NCBI GenBank assembly: GCA_052390415.1
Contig: JBQTGY010000171.1
Span: forward strand, 1 to 12,117
DNA from: JANNWF01 sp052390415
GTDB lineage: Bacteria; Pseudomonadota; Gammaproteobacteria; Xanthomonadales; Xanthomonadaceae
Direction of reading: 5' to 3'
Length of the DNA: 12,117 bases
Shown one piece after another: positions 5,374 through 12,117 of the stretch. The translations under genes and the position numbers were made by a program. The notes beneath the pieces were generated by a model, which did not search any database, was not told the origin of the DNA, and saw nothing but the letters and a program-made list of their open reading frames with translations. Position 1 is the stretch's first letter; every line of letters starts with the position of its first letter.

Positions 5374-7473
5374 GTGAGCATGCGCGCCGTGATTTCCCGC
5401 GTTTGCTGCTGGTCGACGCTGGCAATCTGCCTGTTCATGGTCTGTGTGCACGCGGCGGCTGCACCCGTGAACATTGATGCGGCCAATGGCAACCTGCTGC
5501 TCGGCGACCAATTCACGGTGCTTGCAGATCGCGACGGCAGTTTTGCCTACGCCGACGTACTCGCCGGTCGCCACGATCAAGCGCGCGTCAGCAATACGCG
5601 CTCGCCACCCAATCTTGGGTATCCCAAGCACCCGTTCTGGGCGAAGCTGGAGTTGCGCAACAACGGTACAACCAGCGTCGAACGCTTGCTGGTGCTGTGG
5701 CGTGGCAGCACCCATCTGCAGCGCGCACTCATCGAGACCCAGTTGGATGGTGGGCCACCCCTGCCCGCGCAATTCAGCGAGGCCGAAGACGTGCGCGCGC
5801 GGCATTCGATCATTCGCCTGCAACTGCCCGCGCATTCGACCACACGCATTGCAGTCCGTGTCGAGACTTATACCGCGCTCTCGTTTGACTATCGCCTGCT
5901 GACCGATTCGGAACTGGCCGGAATTGATCGAATTGACTACTGGTTCTTTGGCCTGCTGGCAGGCATCACCACGGCCATCGGCATCTACGTGCTGGCCTTG
6001 TTCTTTGCCTTGCGCGAGCGCCTGTATCTGGTATTCGCCGCGTTCGCGATGAGCAATTTTCTGTATCAGTTTCACATCGAGGGTTATGCCTATCTGCTAT
6101 GGCCCGCGCATCTGCGCCCCTGGGGCAATGCCCTGGGCACTTTTGCCGGAACTGTCTTTTCCTTGATGATTTTGCAGTTCATTCGCGACTACATGACCCT
6201 GTCGAGCCTGGTGCCACGGCTGGATCGCTGGCTGGTGCAACCGGTGATGGGAATGTTGCTGACGGTGTTTGTGTTGTTCCCACTGGCGCCGTGGCTGGGC
6301 AACACAGTGGCGGCGGTGGGTGTCATCGCCGGTACCGTGGTGTCGTCGTTCGCATCCTTGCGCGGCTCCATGCTGAGTCGGCCGGTGTGGTCATTCCTGC
6401 TCGCCACCATCGGCTTTTTTGCCTTGGGCGTTGTCCATCTGCTCAAACGCTTGGGCGTCGTGCCCGACCTGCAATCTCTGGCCCTGGTGCTGCAGATTGG
6501 CTCGGGCGGAACCACGATCGCGTTTGCGGTGGCGGTCATGGTGCGGCTGCGGCGTGCCGTGGAAGTTCAGCGCAGCGCCCAACTCGACTATGCGGATCGT
6601 CTCGAGCACAAGGTCACCGAGCGAACCTCGCAATTGCTCGAATCCAAGGAGTCGGCCGAACGCGCATTGGCGCAGCTCAAGTCCACCCAGAGGCAGCTGT
6701 TGGAAGCCGACAAGATGGCGTCACTCGGGCAACTGGTGGCCGGCGTATCGCATGAAGTCAACACGCCTTTGGGCGTCGCGGTGACCGCCAGTTCGCATCT
6801 CACTGAGCGCAGCCGCATCTTGCAGAATCAATTGGCCAACGACTCCTTGAGTCGCAGCGATCTCGAGTCCTACATTCTCGAAACTCGCGAAGCCGGCGCC
6901 ATGATCGAGCGCAATCTGGAGCGCGCTGCGCATCTGATTCGCAGCTTCAAGCAGGTATCGGTCGACCGCACGTCGGATGGCCGCCGCCGGTTTGAATTGG
7001 CGACCCAGATCAGCGAATTGATCGACAGCTTGCGCGTGAGCTGGAAGCGCCGACCGGTCACCTTGAGCGTGGACTGTCCCAGTGGTATCGAACTGGACTC
7101 GTTCCCCGGCGCCTTGGGTCAGGTGCTGACCAACCTGATTCAGAATTCGCTGCTGCACGCATTCGATCCCGAAGAAACCGGACACATGCGCGTGATTGCC
7201 AGACCACTGGACGCGAGCCGCGTGGAAATCGTGTTCGAGGACGACGGCAAGGGCATGACTCAGGCCACCTTGGCGCGCATCTTCGATCCGTTTTTCACCA
7301 CCAAGCGCAATCAGGGTGGCACCGGGCTTGGCCTCAACATCGTTTACAACCTGGTGGTGCAAAAGTTGGGTGGCGAGATCGAAGCCAGCAGCAAACCCGG
7401 GCAAGGACTTCGGCTTTGTATGCGCTTGCCGACGAGTGCGCCCACCGGAGCCGAGACGGATGACGAGGATTGA
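5374..7473 (+). CDS. 7TMR-DISM-type membrane sensor histidine kinase
   Basis: Inner-membrane sensor kinase, 699 residues. A signal peptide (about 1-30, ending HAAAA) precedes a periplasmic beta-rich sensor (about 31-185, 7TMR-DISMED2-like). Seven hydrophobic spans follow between about 189 and 395, starting YWFFGLLAGITTAIGIYVLAL. A charged coiled-coil linker (about 396-450) leads to the H-box GVSHEVNTPLG (phosphoacceptor H460). The ATPase domain has the N-box LIQNSLLHAF (N591), G1 DDGKG (623-627), the F-box FDPFFTT and G2 GGTGLGLN (648-655), so it should be active. The GTG at 5374 directly follows the oxyR stop, with AAGGG at 5364-5368 correctly spaced; ATG 5380 is an alternative. There is no receiver domain and no partner response regulator in the window. 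Its position after oxyR suggests an envelope signal linked to redox control, but the ligand is unknown. Confidence 0.88.
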   Translation: MSMRAVISRVCCWSTLAICLFMVCVHAAAAPVNIDAANGNLLLGDQFTVLADRDGSFAYADVLAGRHDQARVSNTRSPPNLGYPKHPFWAKLELRNNGTTSVERLLVLWRGSTHLQRALIETQLDGGPPLPAQFSEAEDVRARHSIIRLQLPAHSTTRIAVRVETYTALSFDYRLLTDSELAGIDRIDYWFFGLLAGITTAIGIYVLALFFALRERLYLVFAAFAMSNFLYQFHIEGYAYLLWPAHLRPWGNALGTFAGTVFSLMILQFIRDYMTLSSLVPRLDRWLVQPVMGMLLTVFVLFPLAPWLGNTVAAVGVIAGTVVSSFASLRGSMLSRPVWSFLLATIGFFALGVVHLLKRLGVVPDLQSLALVLQIGSGGTTIAFAVAVMVRLRRAVEVQRSAQLDYADRLEHKVTERTSQLLESKESAERALAQLKSTQRQLLEADKMASLGQLVAGVSHEVNTPLGVAVTASSHLTERSRILQNQLANDSLSRSDLESYILETREAGAMIERNLERAAHLIRSFKQVSVDRTSDGRRRFELATQISELIDSLRVSWKRRPVTLSVDCPSGIELDSFPGALGQVLTNLIQNSLLHAFDPEETGHMRVIARPLDASRVEIVFEDDGKGMTQATLARIFDPFFTTKRNQGGTGLGLNIVYNLVVQKLGGEIEASSKPGQGLRLCMRLPTSAPTGAETDDED

Positions 7474-8065
7474 GCCGCGCGCGGCGTGCTCCGGCCTGCT
7501 CCCGGTTGATGCAGGTGCCGATGAGCGTGAAGCATTTCGGCAAGGTGTGCTGACGCACCGGCAAGCCCGCAGCGTGCCGCTTGGCGAGCACCTCATTCTG
7601 CAGTTCGAAGATGGACTCAGCGCACAGCACTACGTGCAAGAGTGGTTGTGGACTTCTCGGTCTGGCGATCCGGTCGCGATCCAACACCAACTGGACGCGC
7701 ACAACGTCTTGATTCCAAGTGGCACCCATCTCATCGCCACCCGGAGGTTCCAGCACGTCGAGCAACCGCAACGCCCACTTGATCGAGTCGCGCTGATCGG
7801 CATCGAACAACAGATTTACGCGGAAGTGGAAGGCTTGGGTCGAAGCTTCGCGCTGGTCGAGCAGATTTCATCGCCTGCCCAATCCAGCAGCGTTCACGGC
7901 CTGCAGTATTTGCGTTTCGAGTTCAGCCCGGAGCAGATCATGGCTGTGCGTGCAGGGGCTGAATTCGGGTTCGGCATTGACGACGACCGCATGCGCGTCG
8001 CCCACACCCTGAAACGCGCCCGTCGCGCTGCATTGCTGGCTGATTTTGATCAACCGCAGTCCTGA
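7460..8065 (+). CDS. DUF3501 family protein
   Basis: A 201-residue soluble protein of unknown biochemical function. It follows the DUF3501 pattern along its length: an N-terminal LLP element (13-15), PLGEHLILQFED (40-51), the YVQEWLW block (58-64, where the family usually has QEML), QLDAHNVLIPSGTHLIAT (77-94), DRVALIGIEQQIYAEVEG (108-125), LQYLRFEFSPEQI (148-160) and the AGAEFGFGIDDD block (165-176). DUF3501 genes usually sit beside rubrerythrin and an Fe-S-binding oxidoreductase subunit, implying a peroxide or redox role; neither is present here. The ATG at 7460 lies inside the kinase gene (14-nt overlap), with GGAG at 7447-7450 as ribosome-binding site. A CCTGA-GT-TCAGG palindrome (8061-8072) covers the stop but has no T-run. 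It appears to be a divergent member of the family. Confidence 0.78.
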   Translation: MTRIEPRAACSGLLPVDAGADEREAFRQGVLTHRQARSVPLGEHLILQFEDGLSAQHYVQEWLWTSRSGDPVAIQHQLDAHNVLIPSGTHLIATRRFQHVEQPQRPLDRVALIGIEQQIYAEVEGLGRSFALVEQISSPAQSSSVHGLQYLRFEFSPEQIMAVRAGAEFGFGIDDDRMRVAHTLKRARRAALLADFDQPQS

Positions 8066-8110
8066 GTTCAGGTCGCTGCAGTGCATCCCAAGCCAGCATG
8101 ATCGCGGAAG

Positions 8111-8171
8111 TCATTTGCTCCAGCGAGCGGCGAATCCGCTATCGTTAGCGGTTAGCCAGTAAGCGCTACCG
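8111..8171 (+). promoter_or_regulatory. Promoter-like region with nested palindromes before the carboxypeptidase gene
   Basis: TTGCTC (8115-8120) and TATCGT (8140-8145) could serve as a loose -35/-10 pair with a 19-nt spacer. The -10-like sequence sits at the centre of a perfect inverted repeat CCGCTA-TCGT-TAGCGG (8136-8151). Overlapping it, CGGTTAGC and GCTACCG form a second, imperfect inverted repeat ending near 8171. The arrangement suits an operator over a promoter, but the boxes are far from consensus and this is a proposal only. Confidence 0.35.
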
Positions 8172-8190
8172 AACAGAGGCTGTTGTTCTC

Positions 8191-10620
8191 ATGCTGCAAG
8201 TACTTTCATCCCGATTGACCCGGTGGCGTTGCACTGGTCTCGTCGTCCTGCTGGCGCTGAGTAATGGCGCCGCTGCACAAGCACTCAACGACGAGGTCGT
8301 CGTGCGCGCCTGGTTCGATGACGAAGCGAGTCTGCGTGCCGTTAGCCACCTGCTTGGGCATGCGCAGATTGATCGCGACAAGGGCTTGTTACGTACCGAA
8401 GCCAATGCCGAGTTGAGAAACGCGCTGAAAGCGGCCGGGTTTGTGGTCGAGACCGACGTCGAGGCGACCCAGTCCATTCAGCGTCTCGCGTTTGCCGAGC
8501 GGGTCGGCATGAAGAGCATCCCGGGATTTGCGTGTTATCGGACCGTCGAGGAGACCGCGTCCAGCATGCAAAGCATGGTGGCTGCCGCACCGAATTTGGC
8601 TGAAATCATCGATATCGGCCCCAGCTGGCAAGCGCAAAACGGCAGCGGCGGCTATCAGCTCAAGGTGCTGCGGGCGACCAATCGCAACATCGCTGGTCCC
8701 AAGCCCAAGCTATTCATCATGAGTTCGGTGCACGCACGCGAATACACACCTGCCGAGTTCAACACCCGCTTTGTCGAACAGCTGATTGCGGGCTACGGGG
8801 TCGATGCGGACGCCACCTGGTTGCTTGACCACCACGAAGTGCATGCCCTGTTGCAATCCAACCCGGACGGCCGCAAACGCGCCGAGACAGGCCTGTCCTG
8901 GCGCAAGAATACCAACAGCAATTTTTGCGGCGGAGGCAATAACGCCGGCATCGATTTGAATCGCAATTTTCCATTCGAATGGGGCAATTGGGACGGCAGC
9001 AGTGGCGTGGCTTGCGAAGGCACCTTTCGCGGACCATCGCCCGCGTCTGAGCCGGAGACTCAAGCGATCATTGCCTACGTCCGCAGCATCTTTGAGGACC
9101 GCCGCGAGGCGCCTTTGAGCGCAGCCGCGGATCTGGATACACCAGGCGTGTTTTTTGACGTGCACAGTTTTTCGGGATTGGTGTTGTGGCCCTGGGGCTT
9201 CAACAACACGACCGCGCCCAACGCCAGTGGATTGCAGGCCTTCGGCCGCCGCATGGCCTGGTTCAATACCTACACACCGCAGGCCGCCGTGGGTCTGTAT
9301 CCCACCGATGGCACGACCGACGACTTCGCCTATGGTGAACTCGGTGTGCCGGCGTTTACGTTTGAACTGGGAACAGCCTTTTTTCAGGACTGCGCCAGTT
9401 TCGAAAACACCATCTATCCGCAGAACAAGGCGGCGATGTTGTATGCACTACGTGCTGCGCGTGCTGGCTATCAGCTACCTCTGGGGCCCGATGCGTACGC
9501 GGTTCGAGCGGAACCTGATCTGGCTGCGATTGGTGAGTCCGTGCAAATCACTGCAACGCTCAATGATCTGCGCCAGCGCGAGGGCTTGTTTGACGAGTCG
9601 GGCCCACAGCCGCCCACGCAAGCCATCGCGGCGGGGTCGGCATATCTGGGCATCGCGCCGTGGCAAGTCGGGGCCACCGCCTTGCCGATGTTGGCTGGCG
9701 ATGGCGCCTTCAACAGCAGCGTCGAGCAGGCGACGCGAAGTGTCGACACCAGCAACCTGACTGCCGGCAGACACATGCTCTGGGTGCAAGGTCGCGACGC
9801 GGCGGGCAACGATGGTCCCCCGGCCGCCGTTTTCGTCAATGTTCTGGCCGCGCAAGACTTGATGAACGTGCAAGGCAATGTTCGTCAGTTCGGCACGCTG
9901 ACACCGTTGGCCGCCAACGTGCGGGCCAGCACCTATCTCAGCACCAGCGAACCCGGCAGCGGCGCGTATAGCCGTCGCCTGCCGGCTGGCAGCTACGACA
10001 TCGAGTACTCATCGCCTGGGCATGAATCCGTGGTGCTAACAGGTGTGAGCGGACAGGGCGGTCAGACTTTGACCCGTGATGTCGACTTGTATCGACTCTG
10101 CGGCCTGGTTCAGGACCCGGTTGAGTTGGCGATCACTTCCCCGTTCACCGCGCAGACCCCATGGACCCGCCGTGCGGGTGGTGTCGATGGAGGCGCAGTC
10201 TGGTTGCCGAGCGCCACTGGCAACTACGCCAACAATCTCAACACCAGCCTCACCAGCGCCGGCTTGGACATGAGCGGCGCCACCTCGCCAGAATTGAGTT
10301 TCGATCAGCGTTGCACGACGGAAGCGACGTTTGATTTTGGTCGCGTCGAAATCAGCACCAACGGCGGCTCCAACTGGAGCGAAGTATTCCGTTGCGATGG
10401 CGAAGCCAACTGGCGTCGCGTGCAACTGACATTGCCGCAGCTGGCGGGCGTCGCCAACGCGCGCATCCGCTTCCGCTTCACCAGCGACGGCGGTATCGCC
10501 GCCAGCGGCTGGGCACTCGACAACATCACCTTGCTCGCCGGCGGCCAGACGTGTCGTGATAGCCAAGGCGGACCGCGACCCTTGCCGTTTCATGATGGGT
10601 TTGAAAACGTGAGTCGGTGA
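8191..10620 (+). CDS. Secreted M14-family zinc carboxypeptidase, multidomain
   Basis: Predicted exported metallopeptidase of 809 residues that trims C-terminal residues from peptides. A signal peptide (about 1-30, ending GAAAQA) precedes a propeptide-like region (about 31-105). In the M14 domain (about 112-440) the zinc ligands are H181 and E184 in SVHAREYTPAE and H325 in FFDVHSFSG. R258 in IDLNRNF is the substrate-carboxylate arginine, Y381 in TTDDFAYGELG the tyrosine, and E392 in FTFELG the catalytic glutamate, so all active-site residues are present. Then come an Ig-like segment (to about 550), a carboxypeptidase-regulatory-like beta domain (about 556-630) and a jelly-roll/MAM-like domain (about 645-780, ending GWALDNITLL). 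The tail HDGFENVSR may be an export or sorting tag. ATG 8191 has only a weak AGAGG 11 nt upstream. It appears monocistronic. Secreted nutrient-scavenging protease is an inference. Confidence 0.92.
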   Translation: MLQVLSSRLTRWRCTGLVVLLALSNGAAAQALNDEVVVRAWFDDEASLRAVSHLLGHAQIDRDKGLLRTEANAELRNALKAAGFVVETDVEATQSIQRLAFAERVGMKSIPGFACYRTVEETASSMQSMVAAAPNLAEIIDIGPSWQAQNGSGGYQLKVLRATNRNIAGPKPKLFIMSSVHAREYTPAEFNTRFVEQLIAGYGVDADATWLLDHHEVHALLQSNPDGRKRAETGLSWRKNTNSNFCGGGNNAGIDLNRNFPFEWGNWDGSSGVACEGTFRGPSPASEPETQAIIAYVRSIFEDRREAPLSAAADLDTPGVFFDVHSFSGLVLWPWGFNNTTAPNASGLQAFGRRMAWFNTYTPQAAVGLYPTDGTTDDFAYGELGVPAFTFELGTAFFQDCASFENTIYPQNKAAMLYALRAARAGYQLPLGPDAYAVRAEPDLAAIGESVQITATLNDLRQREGLFDESGPQPPTQAIAAGSAYLGIAPWQVGATALPMLAGDGAFNSSVEQATRSVDTSNLTAGRHMLWVQGRDAAGNDGPPAAVFVNVLAAQDLMNVQGNVRQFGTLTPLAANVRASTYLSTSEPGSGAYSRRLPAGSYDIEYSSPGHESVVLTGVSGQGGQTLTRDVDLYRLCGLVQDPVELAITSPFTAQTPWTRRAGGVDGGAVWLPSATGNYANNLNTSLTSAGLDMSGATSPELSFDQRCTTEATFDFGRVEISTNGGSNWSEVFRCDGEANWRRVQLTLPQLAGVANARIRFRFTSDGGIAASGWALDNITLLAGGQTCRDSQGGPRPLPFHDGFENVSR

Positions 10621-10763
10621 AGCACCTGCTGGTCCGAGTGAGTGTGGGCGTCGGAAGACCGAGCATCACTCGACCGGCTGAAATCGATCAAACGACCAGA
10701 GCGTGATTGCTCAACCATCGCTACCGACGGGCTGAGAACGACCTTTTCTGTTGAAAAACGCCG

Positions 10764-10804
10764 GAACTGAGTTCTCGCGCGTGCGTCGCACTCGCGACAG
10801 TCGC
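10764..10804. repeat. Three interleaved palindromes in 41 bp
   Basis: GAACT-G-AGTTC (10764-10774) abuts a 23-bp palindrome (10775-10797). The latter has outer arms TCGCG/CGCGA and inner arms GTGCG/CGCAC, centred on T10786, with a single mismatched pair (10780/10792). This in turn overlaps GCGAC-A-GTCGC (10794-10804), which is followed by TTTT (10805-10808). The last hairpin plus T-run could act as a weak terminator about 175 bp after the carboxypeptidase stop. The dense dyad symmetry would also suit a dimeric DNA-binding protein. Confidence 0.6.
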
Positions 10805-10877
10805 TTTTCAGTGCCGAGATGGCCTCCGAGAGACCTGGAAGCGAACTCTCGCTGGAGTTTGAGACGCGGGAAAGCCA

Positions 10878-10895
10878 CGCCAAATTGAGTTGGCG
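10878..10895. repeat. 6-bp hairpin with 6-nt loop
   Basis: CGCCAA (10878-10883) and TTGGCG (10890-10895) are perfect complements around ATTGAG, followed by AGTTTC. It is a small stem-loop in the gene-free interval. It could be a weak termination or processing site, but the T-run is too short to call a terminator. Confidence 0.4.
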
Positions 10896-11301
10896 AGTTT
10901 CAACAGTACAAACCCACAACAGTCACTCAAATGCATCGCGAAAATGGCGAAGGCAGCCATTCGCAGGTGACCCATTGGGCGCAGCAGAGCAGAGGGGCTG
11001 CCATCGATGCGGCCCCGGCTGACATCCAGGCGAGCAACAACCGGCCCTCGTCGATGCCGCGTGCGCTGAAAGTGAGTGAGGGCGGCCGGCTTTCGCGGCG
11101 TGCCACGAAATCGTTCGACCGCACACAAGATGGCTTGCGGGCCGGAACAAGCGGCGCGCTCCGGCAAACGAGAAAAGGGCCGCTGAAACTATTTCACCCG
11201 TCCTTGAGCGATGCGCGCCCTGCACTGGGAGTTATCAGACGGACGCCGCTGAATACCAGTTCGCGCTTCTGACCCACGCTTCCAACCCCCATCGATCACA
11301 T

Positions 11302-11306
11302 AGGGA
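11302..11306 (+). promoter_or_regulatory. Ribosome-binding site of the secreted protein gene
   Basis: AGGGA lies 6 nt upstream of the ATG at 11313. It is a good Shine-Dalgarno match and the clearest in the window, and it fixes the start used for the downstream secreted protein. Confidence 0.65.
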
Positions 11307-11312
11307 TCTGCA

Positions 11313-12104
11313 ATGACCAAACTCAGCTCACTCGCCTTCGCCGTCATCGGCTCATTAGTCGCGGTATCCGCAAGCGCCCAGAAATCGGCAGGCTTCAGCA
11401 TTTCCAGCTCCAACCCCAATTACATTTACGAAGTGACACGCCCGCGTCCACCGGGCGCTGACACGCAGTGGATGTCATTCTGGATCTACGGCAATGGGTT
11501 CTTTGGCAAAGCCGGACATGTTGCGGTTGCGTTGCGAGGGCAGATCGTGAGGCAAGGATCGACTCCAGTCGCCGCGACGGGTCGAGGTGTCACGATCGGC
11601 GCGACCTACGCAATTCCCCTGGATGCCGATCCGCACGGTTGGCCGACTTATTGGGGAACGTATCCGGAACGGCGGTTCGGTGGCTGCCTGGTTGACTGGT
11701 GGGGTCCGTCGTACGAAGGCAACTTCATGTTTGATCGTCCGGGACAATCGCAAGTCGAGTCTTTTTATGCGACCGGCAATCACGTGTATGCCGCGAGCTG
11801 TCAGCCGTCGATTCCTGAAGTCACAGGTCCGTTTGGCCCCCAGCCCGACGTCAGCAAAGGCCTCAACAATGGCAACTGGTATCGCTACACGATCACGTCC
11901 AACAGCGCCGGCCAGGTGACCTACACGATCGAAAACGCCGCGTTGCAGCAGATCGGCAGCGCCACCGTCGAGGATGGCTACAACCCGTTTGCCGCGCCCG
12001 ATCACATCAACCAGTGGATCTTCGTCGCCGGTGCCGGTGACGGTCCCTTCGCTGAAGAACCTTGGACACTCCACTTCCAGGACGTTGAAGGCGGCTGGTA
12101 CTGA
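11313..12104 (+). CDS. Secreted protein of unknown function, beta-rich
   Basis: I do not recognise the family. A clear signal peptide covers residues 1-22 (LAFAVIGSLVAVSASA, cleavage likely before QKS), so the mature protein of about 241 residues is exported. It is rich in Trp, Tyr, Gly and Pro and low in Lys. Only two cysteines are present in the mature chain, C125 in FGGCLVDWW and C163 in AASCQPS, compatible with one disulfide. The alternating pattern from NWYRYTITSNSAGQVTYTIE (188-207) to WTLHFQDVEGGWY (251-263) suggests a beta-sandwich, perhaps a concanavalin/lectin-like fold; this is inference only. It has no lipobox, LPXTG motif or transmembrane helix after the signal. The Shine-Dalgarno is good. 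It follows a 690-bp gap, so it is probably transcribed separately from the carboxypeptidase gene, and its stop is complete within the window. Confidence 0.8.
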   Translation: MTKLSSLAFAVIGSLVAVSASAQKSAGFSISSSNPNYIYEVTRPRPPGADTQWMSFWIYGNGFFGKAGHVAVALRGQIVRQGSTPVAATGRGVTIGATYAIPLDADPHGWPTYWGTYPERRFGGCLVDWWGPSYEGNFMFDRPGQSQVESFYATGNHVYAASCQPSIPEVTGPFGPQPDVSKGLNNGNWYRYTITSNSAGQVTYTIENAALQQIGSATVEDGYNPFAAPDHINQWIFVAGAGDGPFAEEPWTLHFQDVEGGWY

Positions 12105-12117
12105 GCCAGCGAGCAAC

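Larger units (their letters stand above)
10621..11312. other. Gene-free interval rich in inverted repeats
   Basis: About 690 bases separate two secreted-protein genes. Several overlapping open frames of 100-120 codons occur, mainly on the minus strand, but their translations are rich in Arg, Ser, Cys and Trp with no recognisable domain or ribosome-binding site, so none is called. Inverted repeats concentrate at 10764-10804 and 10878-10895. No tRNA is apparent and I could not define a clear promoter for the gene at 11313. The stretch 10930-11200 could be repeat-derived or a decayed gene; I cannot decide from one copy. Confidence 0.55.

Noticed and set aside
5092..6075. 327-codon minus-strand open frame opposite oxyR and the kinase
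   Set aside because: It is the shadow of two clearly identified genes, rich in His, Gln and Arg, with no domain.
10590..11272. Several 100-120 codon frames between the carboxypeptidase and the last gene
   Set aside because: They overlap one another on both strands and lack start signals or recognisable protein features. Kept only as a question about decayed or repeat DNA.
1..12117. CRISPR array, tRNA, rRNA, insertion sequence or prophage genes
   Set aside because: No regularly spaced direct repeats, cloverleaf-like sequence, transposase motifs or phage proteins were seen on either strand.

Overview
The window is a GC-rich, densely coding stretch with all eight supported genes on the + strand. 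Gene content and protein style point to a gammaproteobacterium of the Xanthomonadales/Lysobacterales. The pointers are an E. coli-type OxyR, a T-protein-like prephenate dehydrogenase with a C-terminal ACT domain, a multidomain secreted M14 carboxypeptidase ending in an Asp-Gly-Phe-Glu motif, and intergenic repeats of a kind I associate with xanthomonads. The assignment is an inference; no rRNA or tRNA gene is present to fix it. The first ~70 bases are homopolymeric and look like a contig end or assembly artefact.

Region 1 (258-3730) is one tight transcription unit. tyrA (prephenate dehydrogenase) overlaps cobT by 7 nt, cobT overlaps cobS by 4 nt, and cobC starts 4 nt after cobS with a GTG codon. 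CobT, CobS and CobC together make and attach the lower (nucleotide) loop of cobalamin. The cobinamide kinase/guanylyltransferase that supplies AdoCbi-GDP is not in the window, nor is any convincing cobalamin riboswitch.

Region 2 (3731-4413) is ~680 bp with no credible gene. It begins with an AT-rich spacer. It then carries a dispersed-repeat-like block containing a perfect 10-bp inverted repeat and a GC hairpin, and on the minus strand a short segment translating as AQAGIQ. A 190-codon open frame through it ends on oxyR's start codon but is most likely spurious.

Region 3 (4414-8065) is a second compact unit: oxyR with both redox cysteines at 199 and 208, a 7TMR-DISM-type membrane histidine kinase immediately after it, and a DUF3501 protein overlapping the kinase by 14 nt. 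No response regulator, rubrerythrin or Fe-S partner lies in the window. The arrangement suggests an undescribed redox-linked signalling module and is the most interesting functional lead here.

Region 4 (8066-12117) is for secretion. A short promoter-like gap with nested palindromes leads to an 809-residue secreted zinc carboxypeptidase. A ~690-bp gene-free interval with a cluster of inverted repeats follows, and then a 263-residue secreted protein I do not recognise.
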